A stretch of DNA of 64,000 bases, from contig CAUYUJ010022093.1 in NCBI GenBank assembly GCA_963575745.1, positions 454,331-518,330 of the forward strand, given 5' to 3'. The notes beneath the pieces were generated by a model that had not been told where the DNA came from, ran no database searches, and was given only the letters and a program-made list of their open reading frames with translations. Positions 10,150-21,411 of this stretch are shown piece after piece. Within the stretch, counting starts at the first letter, position 1. Every line of letters begins with the position of its first letter. The position numbers were made by a program, and so were the translations under genes. The DNA is from Prorocentrum cordatum (lineage: Eukaryota; Sar; Dinophyceae; Prorocentrales; Prorocentraceae).

Positions 10150-11250
10150 AGCTCTGGGCGTGATGTCTTACCGTCGGCCCGTAAAGTCAGGATGCACGAG
10201 AAGGACGCAGGGGCCTCGGAAGGCCATGCCGACACTCTGCGGGCGGGGCGCGGACAGCGGAAGCGGCCGAGAATGGGCCGAGGGGGGAAGGACGCAGGGG
10301 TAACCTCTGAGAAGACATGCTCATCCTCACCCTGCGGGTTGGCTGTGTGATGCCGTGGATCTCCGTGACGTCGCATCTCGGGGCCGTCGTCGGCGTCGTC
10401 AAGCTGACGACTTCTGAGCGCTCCGGGAGGCTCCCGTCGCCGCGGCCGGGCGCGGGCAGCGGAGCACTCGCCCGGGATGGACCCTGGGAGGAGGTCCGGG
10501 GAGCAGGCCAGGAGGATCGAGGATGGAGTCAGGGCGCTTCCGGCCAAATTACCGACCAGCATTTCTATAAAAACAACTGCAACATCACACACACACACAT
10601 ACACAGAAAACAGAAGCCGCCAAGGGCCTCTAGGTTAACCCCTGATCGGGGGTCACGATGCAGAGGAGCAGCAAGACGCTGTGGCACTTTCGAGAGGGCA
10701 GAATAAGCACCCTCACAGTGAACACCCCTACAAGCGAAGCCCAGCAAAAAAACACAACTTAAGAAGTAATGTCACAGGGGAAGAAAGACTCTTGAGCAAG
10801 CACGCAGGACAATCTGGTAAAAACAAGCCTCGGGGGGTCGGTAGGAGATTGCTTCCTCCCTGGGCCTTCGCCATCCAGGCCAGCACCAGGGTAAACACCA
10901 CGATCACGAACAGGTTGTGGAAGTCACGCGGAAAAGGCTCGACACCATCTTGCATCGCTGTTGGATGGCGCACCCCAGCACCAGAAAAATCTGGAGCGGG
11001 TGCTGCGCGGCCAGGCGGGGCGGCTCGGACAGCGGGGAGCTCCTCTGAAGCTGCACCTCCTGAGCCGCTGGTAGAGCCAGAACGGCTCTGCACATCAGAA
11101 CGTCAAGTCGACATCGCTCGACACCCCTCCGGCCTGCGAGCCGCAGCTCCTGACCGAGTCCGAAGGGAACACGTGCCTCTGACGGCCGCGCCTGGCCGCC
11201 TTCGCGGTTGGGCGCATGCAAGGCGACGACGCTGCAGTGCACAGAGCGAC
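10150..11250. other. No confident gene; one hydrophobic segment
   Basis: The minus-strand frame 11093-10728 contains one hydrophobic stretch of about 20 residues (FVIVVFTLVLAWM) after an Ala/Pro-rich region, so a single-pass membrane exon is conceivable. A short (CACA)n run lies near 10588. Nothing else stands out. Confidence 0.35.
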
Positions 11251-11252
11251 AG

Positions 11253-11304
11253 AAGGAGGAGGAGGAGGAGGAGGAGGAGGAGGAGGAGGAGGAAGAGGAA
11301 GACG
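11253..11304. repeat. (GGA)n microsatellite
   Basis: About 15 GGA triplets, nearly perfect, with no function assigned. Confidence 0.9.
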
Positions 11305-11735
11305 AGAGAGACCGACGGAGAGACCTGAGAACGCACCGTTCGATTACTGCACGAGCGACGACCTCCGCATGCCAACATGGAAAATGATCTCGCTGGCAAC
11401 TCGTCGACCGCTTTCGGCAACGACGACAAGATCCACCGCGATCCAACGAGCCCTGCAGGAACCGTGCAGGAGGATGCAGACGGGGGGCAGGAGTAGGAGA
11501 AGGATGAGGAGAAGGCTGAGACGGATGAAAAGAAGGGGACGGATGGCGATGAATCCGCCACCGTGCCTTGTGCACGTTGAGGCGTGGAATAATGCCAAGG
11601 TCTCTCTGGTCGGGCTTCTCAAATTTTCTAGAAAGCCCCCACCTCCCTTCAGGACGCGCTGCCTTGCATTGCCCCGTCTCCACGAGGCTCGCTGGGTTGC
11701 CTTACACCTCCCTGCCGCTCTCCAAGGCGCCCAAT
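11305..11735. other. No gene recognised
   Basis: Purine-rich sequence with GGAGAAGGATGAGG-like blocks. The open frames come from triplet composition. Confidence 0.4.
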
Positions 11736-11737
11736 AT

Positions 11738-12165
11738 GCCAAAGATGGCTTCCAAGACGGCCCAAGCAGCCCAGAGATGGCTCCCAAACAGCCTACGAGG
11801 TCGTCAAGGCGTCCCAAGAGAGCCCCAAGAGCCTTCCCAAGAGGGCCTCGAGAGGCAAATCCTTGAGTGTCCTTTTGCGTTTTCAATGTTGTTTGGATTG
11901 TCGCCTTTAGGGCTTCCGACGCCCCAAGACGAGTCAAGAAGTCATTAGGACTGCCCCCAGACGGCCCAAGAGTCTTCAAGGGGGGCCCTAAGACGGCCCA
12001 AGAGGGCTTCAAGAGGGCCCAGGAGGCGCCTAAGAATGCCCAAGAAAGCCCCAAGACGGCCCCAAGAAGGGGCTTGAGAGGGTGAAAACGAACCGACAAT
12101 TCGAGCCTTCAGCCCCAAGAAGACTCAGGAGGCCAACGGCCCCCAACACGGCTCCAAGAGGCAAA
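11738..12165. repeat. Degenerate GCCCAAGACGG short-period repeat
   Basis: Blocks such as GCCCAAGACGGCCCAAGAGG repeat with irregular spacing. This is the complement-strand form of the block at 6838-7345. It directly precedes the 64-bp satellite cassette. Confidence 0.75.
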
Positions 12166-12198
12166 CGCCATGGATTCCCACTAGCTTTTTCAATACTT

Positions 12199-13421
12199 GT
12201 TCCCCAAACAGCTTGCTGAACGGGGTGCTGTTGTGATAGAAGCTAACTCCGGCCGAGGGAAAGGGGAGCAGAGACATCCTCACAAAAATCTGATGGTCCG
12301 GGCCGTTTCGCTTGAGACATCCTCACAACTCTGGTTTCTGAGTTGGCCAGGATTGGCCGTTGCGCCTGAGACATCCTCGAACAGTTGCGCTCCGGGACGC
12401 CGCGCGAGAGGTGGTCCGGGCCGTTTCGCTTGAGACATCCTCGAAACTCTGAGCCCCGAAGTGCCGTGCGAGAGTTGGTCCGGCCCGTTTCGCCTGAGAC
12501 GTCCTCGAAACTCTGAGCTCCCAAATGCCGCGCGAGAGGTGGTCCGGCCCGTATCGCCTGAGACATCCTCCAAACTCTGAGCCCTGATATGCCGTGCGCG
12601 AGGTGGTCCGGCGCGTTTCGCCTAAGACATCCTCGCAACTCTGAATTCTGAGATGCCGCGCACGAGGTGGTCCGGCCAATTTCGCCTGAGACATCCTCGA
12701 AACTCTGGACTACCAAATGCCGCGCAAGAGGTGGACCGGCCCTTTCGCCTGAGACATCCTCCAAACTCTGAGCCCTGATATGCCGTGTGCGAGGTGGTCC
12801 AGCCCGTTTCGCCTGAGACATCCTCCAAACTCTGCACTCTCCGATGCCGCGCGAGAGGTGGTCCGACCCGTTTCGCTTGAGACATCCTCCAAACTCTGAG
12901 CCCCGAGATGCCGCCCAAGGGGTGGTCCGGCCCGTTTCACTTGACATCCTCGCACTTCTGCATTCTGAGATGCCGCGCGAGAGGTGGTCCGGCCCGTTTC
13001 GTTTGAGACGTCCTCGAAACTCTGAGCCCTGAGATGCCGCGCGCGAGTTGGTCTGGCCCGTTTCGCCTGAGACATCCTCCAAACTCTGAGCTCCCAGATG
13101 CCGCGCAAGAGGTGGTCCAGCCCATCTCGCCTGAGACATCCTCGCAACTCTGACCTCGGAGATGCCGCGCGCGTCGTGGTCCAGCCCGTTTCGCCTGAGA
13201 CATCCTCGCAACTCTGACCTCGGAAATGCCCTGCGCGAGGTGGTCTGGCCCGTCTTGCCTGAGACATCCTCCAAACTCTGAGCCCTGATATGCCGTGTGC
13301 GAGGTGGTCCAGCCCGTTTCGCACAAGACATTCTAGCAACTCTGAGCTCCCAGATGCCGCGCAAGAGGTGGTCCAGCCTGGGGGCCAGAAGACCACATGT
13401 TACATATCCCCCCTGGGAGCC
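12199..13421. repeat. 64-bp satellite cassette, copy 1
   Basis: A leader of about 90 bases (from CCCCAAACAGCTTGCTGAAC through AAGCTAACTCCGGCCGAGGG) is followed by about 17 units of 64 bases and a tail containing CCACATGTTACA and CCCCCCTGGGAGCC. The landmark GGTCCGG recurs at 12413, 12477, 12541, 12605 and 12669. Each unit has a CCTGAGACATCCTC core and a GATGCCGCGCGAGAGG block. The same leader, array and tail recur at 29273-30498, so the whole is a dispersed unit. The period is not a multiple of three; the long minus-strand frame (455 residues) is an artefact. Confidence 0.93.
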
Positions 13422-13424
13422 CCA

Positions 13425-13735
13425 AGAGGCCTCAGAGAGCTTCAGGAGGCCGCAGGACGCCCAGGACAGGCCCCAGGGGTCCCCAGGCAGGAGGCTCCCA
13501 GGAGACCCCCTATCAGAACGTGTCAAGTTAATACACATTCGGTGTCGATTCGTTGATTTTCCCTGCTTTTGTGCCCCCCCCCCCGCAGTTTGGGGGGCCC
13601 AGACGGCCACCTGCTAGATATCCCCCCCTAGGAGCCCCAAGAGGCTTCAGGAAACCCCAGGTGGGGTCCAGGAGGCCACAAGAGGCCCGGGAGGAAGCCC
13701 CAGAAGGTCCCCAGGAGGCCCCAGGAGGCCCCCGC
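13425..13735. repeat. Degenerate CCCCAAGAGGC repeat, partly duplicated
   Basis: AGGAGCCCC/CCAAGAGGC blocks. The stretch at 13405-13445 is repeated at about 13617-13655, including the TATCCCCCC(C)TxGGAGCCCC tail of the satellite cassette. Confidence 0.7.
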
Positions 13736-13737
13736 AA

Positions 13738-13915
13738 CTCGGAGCTCTGAGACGCCGCGCTCGAGGTGGTCCGGCCTGTTTCGCATGAGACTTCCTCGCA
13801 ACACGTCTCGCCCGAGACATCGTCGCAACTCTGGGGTCCGAGATGCCGCGCGCGAGGTGGTCCAATCCGTTATGCTGGAGGCATCCTCGCAACTCTGGGT
13901 TCCAAGATGCCGTTT
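13738..13915. repeat. Three outlying 64-bp satellite units
   Basis: Diverged units with CCGAGACATCGTCGCAACTC and GATGCCGCGCGCGAGGTGGT separated from the main array by about 310 bases, suggesting an older or broken array edge. Confidence 0.75.
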
Positions 13916-14924
13916 GGGGTGAAGAGGAGGTGGAGGAGGATTAGGAGGAGGAGGAGGAGGAGGAGGAGGAGAAGGAATGTTTTAACACGCCATGCCAGCC
14001 CGCACTGGATGGGCACGCGATCGACTTTGAAAACCGCAGTGGGTGCAAAAACCCTGTTTGGGGATACTGCACTCTGGCAATCATTTTTGTTCGCGGAGGA
14101 GGAGGAGGCTCAAGATGGACTAGGAGGCCTACAAGATGACCCCACCACGGCCCAAAAGGGCCTCGAGGTGACCCAACAGGCCTCCACGACGGCCTCGAGA
14201 CTCGAGACCGCCTAGAAGCCCCTGGACAGCCCAGGAATGAATCCGCAGCTCATCGCACGGGGCCCGCGGCGGCAGCCCTTAGATTGGACAGATAATATTG
14301 GATTGCCTCCAAATCGCGAGCATAAAGCCTGCGAGGCAAAAGCGGGGAAGAAAAGAAGAGAAGCAGGAGTACAAATAATGGAGGGGAAGAGAGCGAGCTA
14401 CTGAAGGAGCAGATGCACGTTTTCTTACTCGGCGTTTCGACATTGGGCGGCAGGGGGGGAAGGGGGGGGTCTGGCTCCCGACCCCGGCTAATTCCCACAA
14501 AATCGCGGTAGCGTTCCGGGATCGAGATGGGCCCCGCAGGGCCTACATCCTCGATGATATTTTCACCTCAGGGCGCTAGAGCCACAACGGTTGCAGATGC
14601 ATAAACATAAACCCGTGAGAAACCCGATGCAAACTCCCGAATCGCTTTCCAAGAAACGCGCCCGTCACATACGGCACAGGGCCTGGGGCTCATCTTACTG
14701 AACAGAAGCCGCCCTGAGAAACTTTAGCACAAACAAGATCTGGCACTTGTGCCCGCGGGCCTGTATTTAGCTCATCCTCTGAGGGCCAGCGCCTCAACGC
14801 TGGGCTTCATCTCCTCGCGCCCTCGAGCTACTGGCGAGGAGGGTCCTTTTCAAACAGACGACGCGCGCCCCAGCACGGCGCGTCGAGCGTATGTAGACCG
14901 GTGCTGCTGCGCCACAAGCAAGGT
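13916..14924. other. No gene seen; GGA tract and 3' flank of Copia fragment
   Basis: A (GGA)n run at 13921-13975 is followed by unstructured sequence. Positions 14740-14924 are the presumptive 3' untranslated or flanking part of the minus-strand Copia fragment. No LTR was recognised. Confidence 0.45.
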
Positions 14925-15590
14925 TCATTGGCGGTCTGCTTCGTTCAGCAGGTCTTTGATTATCTGCAACTTGAGCTGTCCTCGATAGCTGCCCAAGCGC
15001 AGGCGCTCCTCGCGCAGCTCCGTCGTACTCCACGTCCAGTAGTGCTTGATCGGAATCGTCTGCGCGTGTCTGCTGATGCCGCTCTCCACGATCGCCAGAT
15101 GCTCCCCTCCAAGTGGGGCCTCCGCCTGGGCGATCTGGTCGTCGTGATCTCTCACCAGCTCCCAGAGACCCTTCAGGAACCGCGCTCGAGCCTTGTGCGC
15201 GCGGTATCCAATCCACGCGGACAGGATCGCGATGGCCAGCGCCGATCCGAACATCACCGCGATGGCCGTCGCCCAGACCTGTTACATCGCGGTCGGGCTG
15301 CTCATCACCATCGCCGCCTGGCTCGCTGGGGCCATCTCCAGTCCTTGAACTCCGCCAAGTATTGTTGCCGCCAACATCACTCCGAAAACATGCCGTGCGC
15401 CCTGAGGGCGGCGTCCGGAGTGGAAGCGTCGCCAGCAACTTCAGGAATCTCGGCCACTCGAGCGGCTTGGTCTGCAGAACGGCCCTGTTCGTGTCCGCGT
15501 GGATCTTCACCATCGAGATCGTCTTGTCCCTGGCTCTCTCCTGCGCCCAGGGGTATTTCGTCTCTACGTGGCGCGCGTTTCCACTTCCCA
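14925..15590 (-). pseudogene. Copia polyprotein C-terminal extension with TM segment
   Basis: This continues RNase H in another frame: ARHVETKYPWAQERARD and KTISMVKIHADTNRAVLQ, then TKPLEWPRFLKLLATL (the Copia TKPL motif). A second frame change leads to a hydrophobic segment of about 17 residues (FGSALAIAILSAWIGYR, 15254-15204). A charged tail follows, with GISRHAQTIPIKHYWTWS, a helical region and a stop at 14925. A membrane segment after RNase H is unusual for Ty1/Copia generally; I recall similar tails in dinoflagellate Copia proteins. Its role is unknown. Confidence 0.6.
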
Positions 15591-16330
15591 AGCGCGATGC
15601 GATGCCCTTGGAACCCCATCTCCAGCATCACGTCCCCCAACCAAGTGCCTCTCGCCGAACCGTTCGCGATCCCTGTGAACCCCGCCCCCGCGCTGCTCAG
15701 CGCGTGATTGCCCTGTTGGCCACTCCAGCCGTCGATCATGTGCGAATCAATGAACAGGACCCCCCCGTCCACGGACCTCCGACCAGGCTCGGACGCCCAA
15801 TCGCTGTCGACTTCCGCCACGGTCACCTTGGCCATCCTTTGGAACTCGGAGAAGAGCTCGAACTGCGGGCGCTGCTCCAGGTAGTTCGCCAGCCGCTGCA
15901 GCAGTAGCCAGTGGTGCCAGGTGGGCGCAACCATGCCCCTCATGAGGTACCCCACGGCTTGCTTCGCGTCGAATCGGTCGTGAACCACGTACAAAGCAGT
16001 TGGTGCTACGCTGCGGTAGGTGGTCGCGTACTCCGTGCTGAGCTCGGCCGATGACTCCACGCAATTCTTCCCAATGGTCTTGGAGGAAGGGGTGATCGCG
16101 CGCTCCGTGCCGCTGCTCTCACCGACCTTCCTGTTGAGCATGGTGCTGACCAGAATCTCCGCGTGCTTGCGGTCGTGCCGAATGCCGAACCCTTCGGGGC
16201 AACGCGTCACCGTCCGCTTGAGGAAGCTCCCTGACTCGACTCCTCCTTGCCTAGGGCTGCCTACCCTCGGCATCACCTTGACCTTGAAGTGCCCCCTCAC
16301 CACGCGCCCGCCCGGCACGCACGCCGCGCT
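15590..16330 (-). pseudogene. Copia RT connection and RNase H
   Basis: After a linker (GSFLKRTVTRCPEG, then RHDRKHAEILVSTMLNR), the conserved Copia connection reads STEYATTYRSVAPTALYV, HDRFDAKQAVGYLMRGM and WLLLQRLANYLEQRPQ. RNase H follows, with the catalytic DSDWA, then RRSVDGGVLFIDSHMI and GNHALSSAGAGFTGIANG. The family has LSSGEAEFYA there, so the second acidic residue (E of GEAE) is changed to Gly-Ala-Gly in this copy. RNase H degrades the RNA strand during reverse transcription. The domain order and motifs are typical of Ty1/Copia; the frame is lost after GKWKRA at about 15590. Confidence 0.75.
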
Positions 16331-17767
16331 CCCCCACCACGTCTGACACCTCCACCCTCCTGGAGCCTTTTTCTGAGCTTCTGAACGACCTCCCACCGAC
16401 CCCCTTCCCTACAAAAACCTGCGCGGGCACCCGGCCGGCACCCGCGCCGCGCCCCCCCATCGCGTCTGACGCCCCCATGACCCACCTGGGCCGTCTTTCT
16501 GATTCTGAGCTTTTCAAGGACCCCCCACGCTACAAAGACCTGCGCCAGCACCCGCCCGGCACCCACACCGCGCCCCCCTACCGCGTCTGACACCCCCACC
16601 CTCCTGGACCCTCCGCCTGAGCTTTTCAAGGAACCCCTCACCCTACAAAAACATGCGCCGGCACCCGCCCGGCACGCACGCCGCGCTCCCCCACCACGTC
16701 TGACATCTCCACCCTCCCGGATCCTCTTTCTAAAGTTCTGAACGGCCTCCCACCCTGCAAAAACCTGCGCCGGCATCCGCCCGGCTCCCACACCGCGCTT
16801 CATCCGCCACGTCTGACACCCCTAATGTTCTGGACCTCTTTGTACGCTTTGCAAAGACCCCCTTCATGCAAAAAAAAACCTGCGCCGGCACCCGGCCGGC
16901 ACCCGCGCCGCGCCCCCCTACCACGTCTGACACCCCCACCCTCCTGGACGCTCTTTCCGAGCTTTTCAAAGACCTCCCACCCTGCACGAACCTATACGCC
17001 GGCACCCGCTCGGCACCCACGCCGCGCCCCCCCACCGCGTCGACAACCCCGCCCTCCTGGATCCTCTTTCCGAGCTTTTCAAAGACTCCCCACCTTACAA
17101 AAACCTGCGCCGGCACCCGCCCGGCACCCATGCCGCGCCCCCATGCCACGTTCGACACCCCCACCCTCCTGGACCCTCTTTTTGAGCTTTTCAAAAACAC
17201 CCACCCTACAAAAACCTGCCCCGGCACCCGTCTGGCACCCACACCGCGCCCCCCCACCGCCGCGTCTGATACCCCCGCTCTTCTGGATGCTCTTCCTGAG
17301 CTCTTCAAGGGCTCCTCACCCTGCAAAAACCTTCGCCGGCACCCACGCCGCGCCCCCCTTTCCACGTCTGACCCCCCCACCCTCTTAGACTCTTTTTCTA
17401 AGCTTTTCAACGACCCTCCACCCTGTGCAAACCTGCGCCGGCACCTGGCCGGCACCCGCACCGCGCTCCCCCACCACGTCTGACACCCCCACTCGCCTAG
17501 ACACACATTCTGAGCTTTTCAAAGACTCCCCCCTTCTAGTACAGAAGCCTGCGCCGGCACCCGGCCGGCACCCACGCCGCGCCCCCCCGCCACGTCTGAC
17601 ACCCTCACCCTCCTGGACCCTGACTCTGAGATTTTCAAGGAACCCCCGCCCTACAAAAACCAGCGGCGGCACCCAGCCGGCACCCATGCCGCGCCCCCCC
17701 AACACGTCTCGCACCCTTACCCTCCTGGACCCTCCTGCTGAGCTTTTCAAGGACCCCACGCCCTACA
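16285..17767. repeat. Satellite A, about 13 units of 110-123 bp
   Basis: The landmark CGTCTGAC recurs about every 110-123 bases (16340, 16463, 16584, 16697, 16810, 16924 and on to about 17700). Each unit reads roughly CTACAAAAACCTGCGCCGGC, a GC-rich middle, CCACCACGTCTGACACCCCC and CTCCTGGACCCTCTTTCTGA. The array meets the Copia RNase H fragment on its left and satellite B on its right. A three-unit array of the same family lies at 24310-24640, and a cousin sharing the ACCACGTCTGACACC core lies at 49741-51570. Confidence 0.92.
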
Positions 17768-17804
17768 ATTACGCTACCGAGGAGCCCCACATACTTATAT
17801 TATG
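17768..17804. repeat. 37-bp direct repeat, left of satellite B
   Basis: Contains CTACCGAGGAGCCCCACATA and ACTTATATTATG. A near-copy lies at 18948-18984 with only a few substitutions, so satellite B is bracketed by direct repeats. Confidence 0.85.
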
Positions 17805-17829
17805 GCTGGAGTGATGATAGCTGAGGTGA

Positions 17830-18890
17830 AGCATGTGAGAATGATGTAGGTGGCCGTTGCCCCGCCGATACCGTTGGTGACGCCACTCAAGAGCAGAGGT
17901 GGAAGAGGAGAAGCGCCGCGCCAGCCACACTTTGCGAGCCCGGTGACCTGGGCGACCGGCGCGCATAGCGGCCGCGGCGAGGGACCGCCCCCTGCGCACC
18001 CCGTCTGGCGTCGAGAAAGCGCCGCGCTTGCTATGCCCTGGACGACCGTCGTGCATAGTGGCCACGGTGAGGGACCAAACCCTGCGCACCCTCTATGGCG
18101 TCGACAAGCGCCACGCCTGCTGTGCTGCCCTGGACGACCGGCGCGCATAGCGGCCGCGGTGAGGGACCACCCCCTGCGCACCCCGTCTGGCGTCGGAAAA
18201 GTGCCACGCCTGCTATGCCCTGGACGCCCGTCGTGCATAGCGGCCGCGCTCACGGGCCATCTCCTGCGCTGCCCCAGTGGTGTCGAGAAAATGCCACTCC
18301 TGCCACGCTGTACACATCCGAAGCGGATAGGGAGACCACCCCCAACGCACCCCCTGTGGTGTCGAGGAAGAGCAACGCCTGCCACGCTTTGCAAGACCGA
18401 AGCGGATAGGGAGACCACCCCCAGCGCAGCCTCTGCGGTGTCGAGGAAGTGGCGCACCTGCCATGCTTTGCGAGCCCAAAACGGATAAGGAGACTACCCC
18501 CGGCGCACCCCCTGTGGCGTCGAGGAAGTGCCGCGCCTGCAGCGTTTTCCGTACCCGAAACGGATCGGGAGACCACCCCCAGCGCAGCCCCTGTGGCGTC
18601 GAGGAACTGCCACGCCTGCCGCGCTTTGCTAGCCCGAAACGGATAAGGAGACCACCCCCAGCGCACCCCCTATGGTGTCGAGGAAGTGCCAAGCCTGCCA
18701 CAATTTGCGAGCACGTAACGGATAGGGAGACCACCCCAAGCGCACCCCCTGCGGCGTCGAGGAAAAGCAACGCCTGCCACGCTTTGCAAAACCGAAACGG
18801 ATAGGGAGACCACCCCCATCGCAGCCCCTGTGGTGTCGAGGAACTTGCACACCTGCCACGCTTTGCGAGCCCGAAACGTCGGCAATCTTC
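17830..18890. repeat. Satellite B, 92-bp then 79-bp units
   Basis: The landmark CGGATAGGGAGACCACC recurs at exact 79-base spacing (18324, 18403, 18482, 18561, 18640, 18719). The left third has a longer variant of about 92 bases carrying GCGCATAGCGGCCGCGG. Units contain GCCACGCCTGCCACGCTTTG and CCCTGTGGTGTCGAGGAAGT. A second array lies at 23035-24115. Overlapping frames of 100-220 residues on both strands are repeat translations. Confidence 0.93.
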
Positions 18891-18947
18891 TGACCCGGGT
18901 CAATCCAGACCCGGGTCAGCAGGAAACTTAAAACTGCAACGCAGGAA

Positions 18948-18984
18948 ATTACACTACCGAGGAACCCCACATACTTATTTTATG
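18948..18984. repeat. 37-bp direct repeat, right of satellite B
   Basis: Partner of 17768-17804, in the same orientation. The two copies define a segment of about 1.18 kb that may have moved or recombined as a unit. Confidence 0.85.
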
Positions 18985-19035
18985 TCACGTGCGTTCACAA
19001 ACCACGTCGCATCTCGCTTCGCCATCCTGACGAGA

Positions 19036-19166
19036 GACTGACCAGACCAGCCAGATCAGCCAGACCAGCCAGACTGACCAGACCAGCCAGATTATTCGTT
19101 CCAGCCATAACTAGCCAAAGTAATAAAACCAGCCAGCCACACCAATCAAGCAGACCAGCCAGGCCA
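19036..19166. repeat. CCAGCCAGA short tandem repeat
   Basis: Runs of ACCAGCCAGA with TGACCAGACC variants, period about 9-10 bases. Confidence 0.85.
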
Positions 19167-19374
19167 CCAACCGTCGTTCATCTCCGAATACCTCGCGTAG
19201 AGCGTATCGGGCCACCAATTGTGAAGCTGGCGGCGGTACGCATTCAAAGCGGACTGCACCACTCCGTTGGCGCATCCGCGGGAGGTCTCCACGCTAACCT
19301 CGCCGCCCATCTGAACCATTGCAGTCTTCATCGCTCGGGGCTGGATAGACCTCACTTTAGTAAACCTCCCCTCA

Positions 19375-20010
19375 GTGACATGTACCGGGGGCCGCCCCTC
19401 CGAACGTTGCCCCGTGCCCCCAGCTCGCTCCTCCGACTCTCGCCCCAACAATCTCGAATGGGACTGGGCCGACGTGGACCCGAAGCCGGAGCGCCCTCGC
19501 CCGGCGGAACCAGGCCCGCCAGTCCTGTACGTGTCGAATCACACGCTGGTGGGGATCGGCCAGTGGCTTCGCTGCACCATCTGCGGCAGGTCGGCCAAGG
19601 CCCCAGGCCCGCGTCGTCGCCTCTGGCATTCCCAATGCCAGCCCAGGCCGTGAGAGCTCGCTCGCCGGCGGGATAGAAGCGCGGCCATAACGAGCGGCAA
19701 CTCGTCCACGGCAGCAGCAGCGGCCATGGCAGTAGTGACAGCCGCGATGGGGGCCACTGTCATGGGCCACGCCAGCGGCGGGCAGGAAGCGCCACACCAT
19801 GAGATGAAGCACAGGGTGGAGCAGCATCACGGATACTGCGTGTGCGTGGTGTGGAGGGCATTCCAAGGTGCGCGTGCGGCTCCTGGCTCGGGAGTGCTGC
19901 GGCCCGCTGGAGCCCCGCGGCAAGAGCGAGGGATGACGCGCGTCGCCGGCCACGGGATCGCATACGTGGAGGTTTGCACCCGAAGATGGGCAATGCCCTG
20001 GGGCGCTTAG
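19375..20010 (+). pseudogene. Duplicated Cys/His finger remnant
   Basis: The plus strand encodes two similar modules. Module 1 (frame 19375-19653) reads NHTLVGIGQWLRCTICGRSA, then RRRLWHSQCQP. Module 2, after a stop and a frame change, reads CAWCGGHSKVRVRLLARECC near 19841-19900. Each has Cys-x2-Cys-Gly, a basic stretch, Leu and a final Cys; a His precedes the Cys pair. A following RDRIRGGLHPKMG (about 19954-19990) matches a tail that I recall after such modules in dinoflagellate retroelement-type proteins. The likely role is nucleic-acid binding. Broken by one stop and two frame changes; the assignment is tentative. Confidence 0.4.
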
Positions 20011-20044
20011 CCTCTCCCGCCTGCGGGAGCGGAGTGGCGGAGAG

Positions 20045-21410
20045 ATAATAGTCTGGTCTGCGCGCCTCTCCCCTCCACCCTCAGGGCCCTCAGGGGCGTG
20101 CGCGTGCCGAGGGGCGGCACGAGCGTGGATTGGCCTCTCGATTCGGTCGGCAAGTCTAGCGAATTACAAAAAAATCCATCCATCCCCCCTCCCCCCATGC
20201 ATCCAAGTTGGGGAAGAGCCCCAAGGTGGGGTCGAGAGCTCTAGGCCAGCTTCAAGCCACGGGCTGCGCGACCCCCATCCTCCAGGATGGGGTCGTGAGT
20301 TTCGGGATGTGGTCATGAGCTCCACGACAATGAGGACGATCGAGGATCGACGACGACGATCGACGATCGAATAACCTGTGAGCTTACAAGAAATGGGAAC
20401 AATCGCCTCAAAATCTGCTCACATATTGCCCACACCGATTGGCCACACCGACTAGCTTGGCCAAGCTGAAGCCCACCGATTGGCCACATAGGCGCTGCCA
20501 AAAAAAGCAGGTAGCGGCGGTGGCTCGCCGTAGGCGTATTCGATAATGCGAAAGCCACGGCGAGAATGATTGATAAGTCTTTGCGATCGTTGTACGCCGA
20601 CGCACACAAATATATCACTTACAGTAATGGTTACCTACTGCATCGCGACTGCGACGCAGAACAACGGAGCGGATCACGACTGTGACGAGCAACCACAATG
20701 ACGCCCTTCCCTCCTCCGTCCTCCGACCTCCTCCCACCTCCCTCCCCCTACCGCCAACCTCCTCCTACCTTCTCCTACCTCATCCTATCTTCTCATACCC
20801 ACCTCTCGTCCTCCATCTTTGCCTCCCCTCCTCCCTCCATGCATCCCTCCCTCCTGCCATGCCGCCTCCCTATGCATCGCCTCCTTCCTCAACGCATCCC
20901 TTCCTTACTGGAGGTATCGAGGAGTACGGAGAAGGAGGACGAGGGAAATAAGAACGATGGCCAGGAGCACGAAGGAGGGGTGGCGTAGAGGGAGGATGAG
21001 GACCCTCCCCCCTGCCTCCCCGAGGCCACGGGTGGTGTACCAGTGGGCCACGGGTGCACCCGAGAAGCGACTTCGAGTGTACCAGGGGCACGTCACTAAT
21101 CGACGTGCAAAAAATGCTGAAGGTATCCGGCAAAACAGACGTCGATTAGCGAAACCGACGAAGGAATGCACCGGTGCACTCCGAAAGCGGTGGCAGAGTG
21201 TACCGGTGAACTCGGAACCCGGTTCCGAATGCACTGGTGCGCTCTGCCACCGGTGACGGGTGCACCAGTGGAATCGGATGTCGCCCGATGGGCTGGTGGT
21301 GCCATTGACGCCCCGAGCCTGCGGCGGTGGTGCCAAGTCCTCAAACAACCTCGACGCTCCCAAATGGGCGAAAGCCCAGTGATAATCATAAGCACCACCG
21401 TCGGCACGAC
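20045..21410. other. No gene recognised; CT-rich tract inside
   Basis: Contains GACGATCGAGGATCG repeats near 20320-20370, a paired CCGATTGGCCACA motif at about 20436 and 20476, and a pyrimidine-rich block at 20700-20910 (CCTCCTCCCACCTCC-like). No convincing coding segment on either strand. Confidence 0.45.
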
Positions 21411-21411
21411 C

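Larger units (their letters stand above)
14925..16330 (-). mobile_element. Ty1/Copia pol 3' fragment
   Basis: The minus strand encodes the end of a Copia polyprotein: RT connection, RNase H and a C-terminal extension with a membrane segment, ending at a stop near 14925. One frame change near 15590 separates RNase H from the extension. The 5' side stops in satellite A at about 16300, so protease, integrase and RT fingers are missing. The element's RT lies in the same family as the plus-strand element at 44-49.7 kb, judging by general style, but the two fragments share too little region to align by eye. Confidence 0.75.

Noticed and set aside
10728-11093. Possible single-pass membrane protein on the minus strand
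   Set aside because: One hydrophobic stretch in an otherwise Ala/Pro/Arg-biased frame with no homologue I recognise; noted only as a possibility.
12243-13610. Minus-strand frame of 455 residues with repeating motif
   Set aside because: It lies in a 64-bp satellite whose period is not a multiple of three; all three phases are read in turn.
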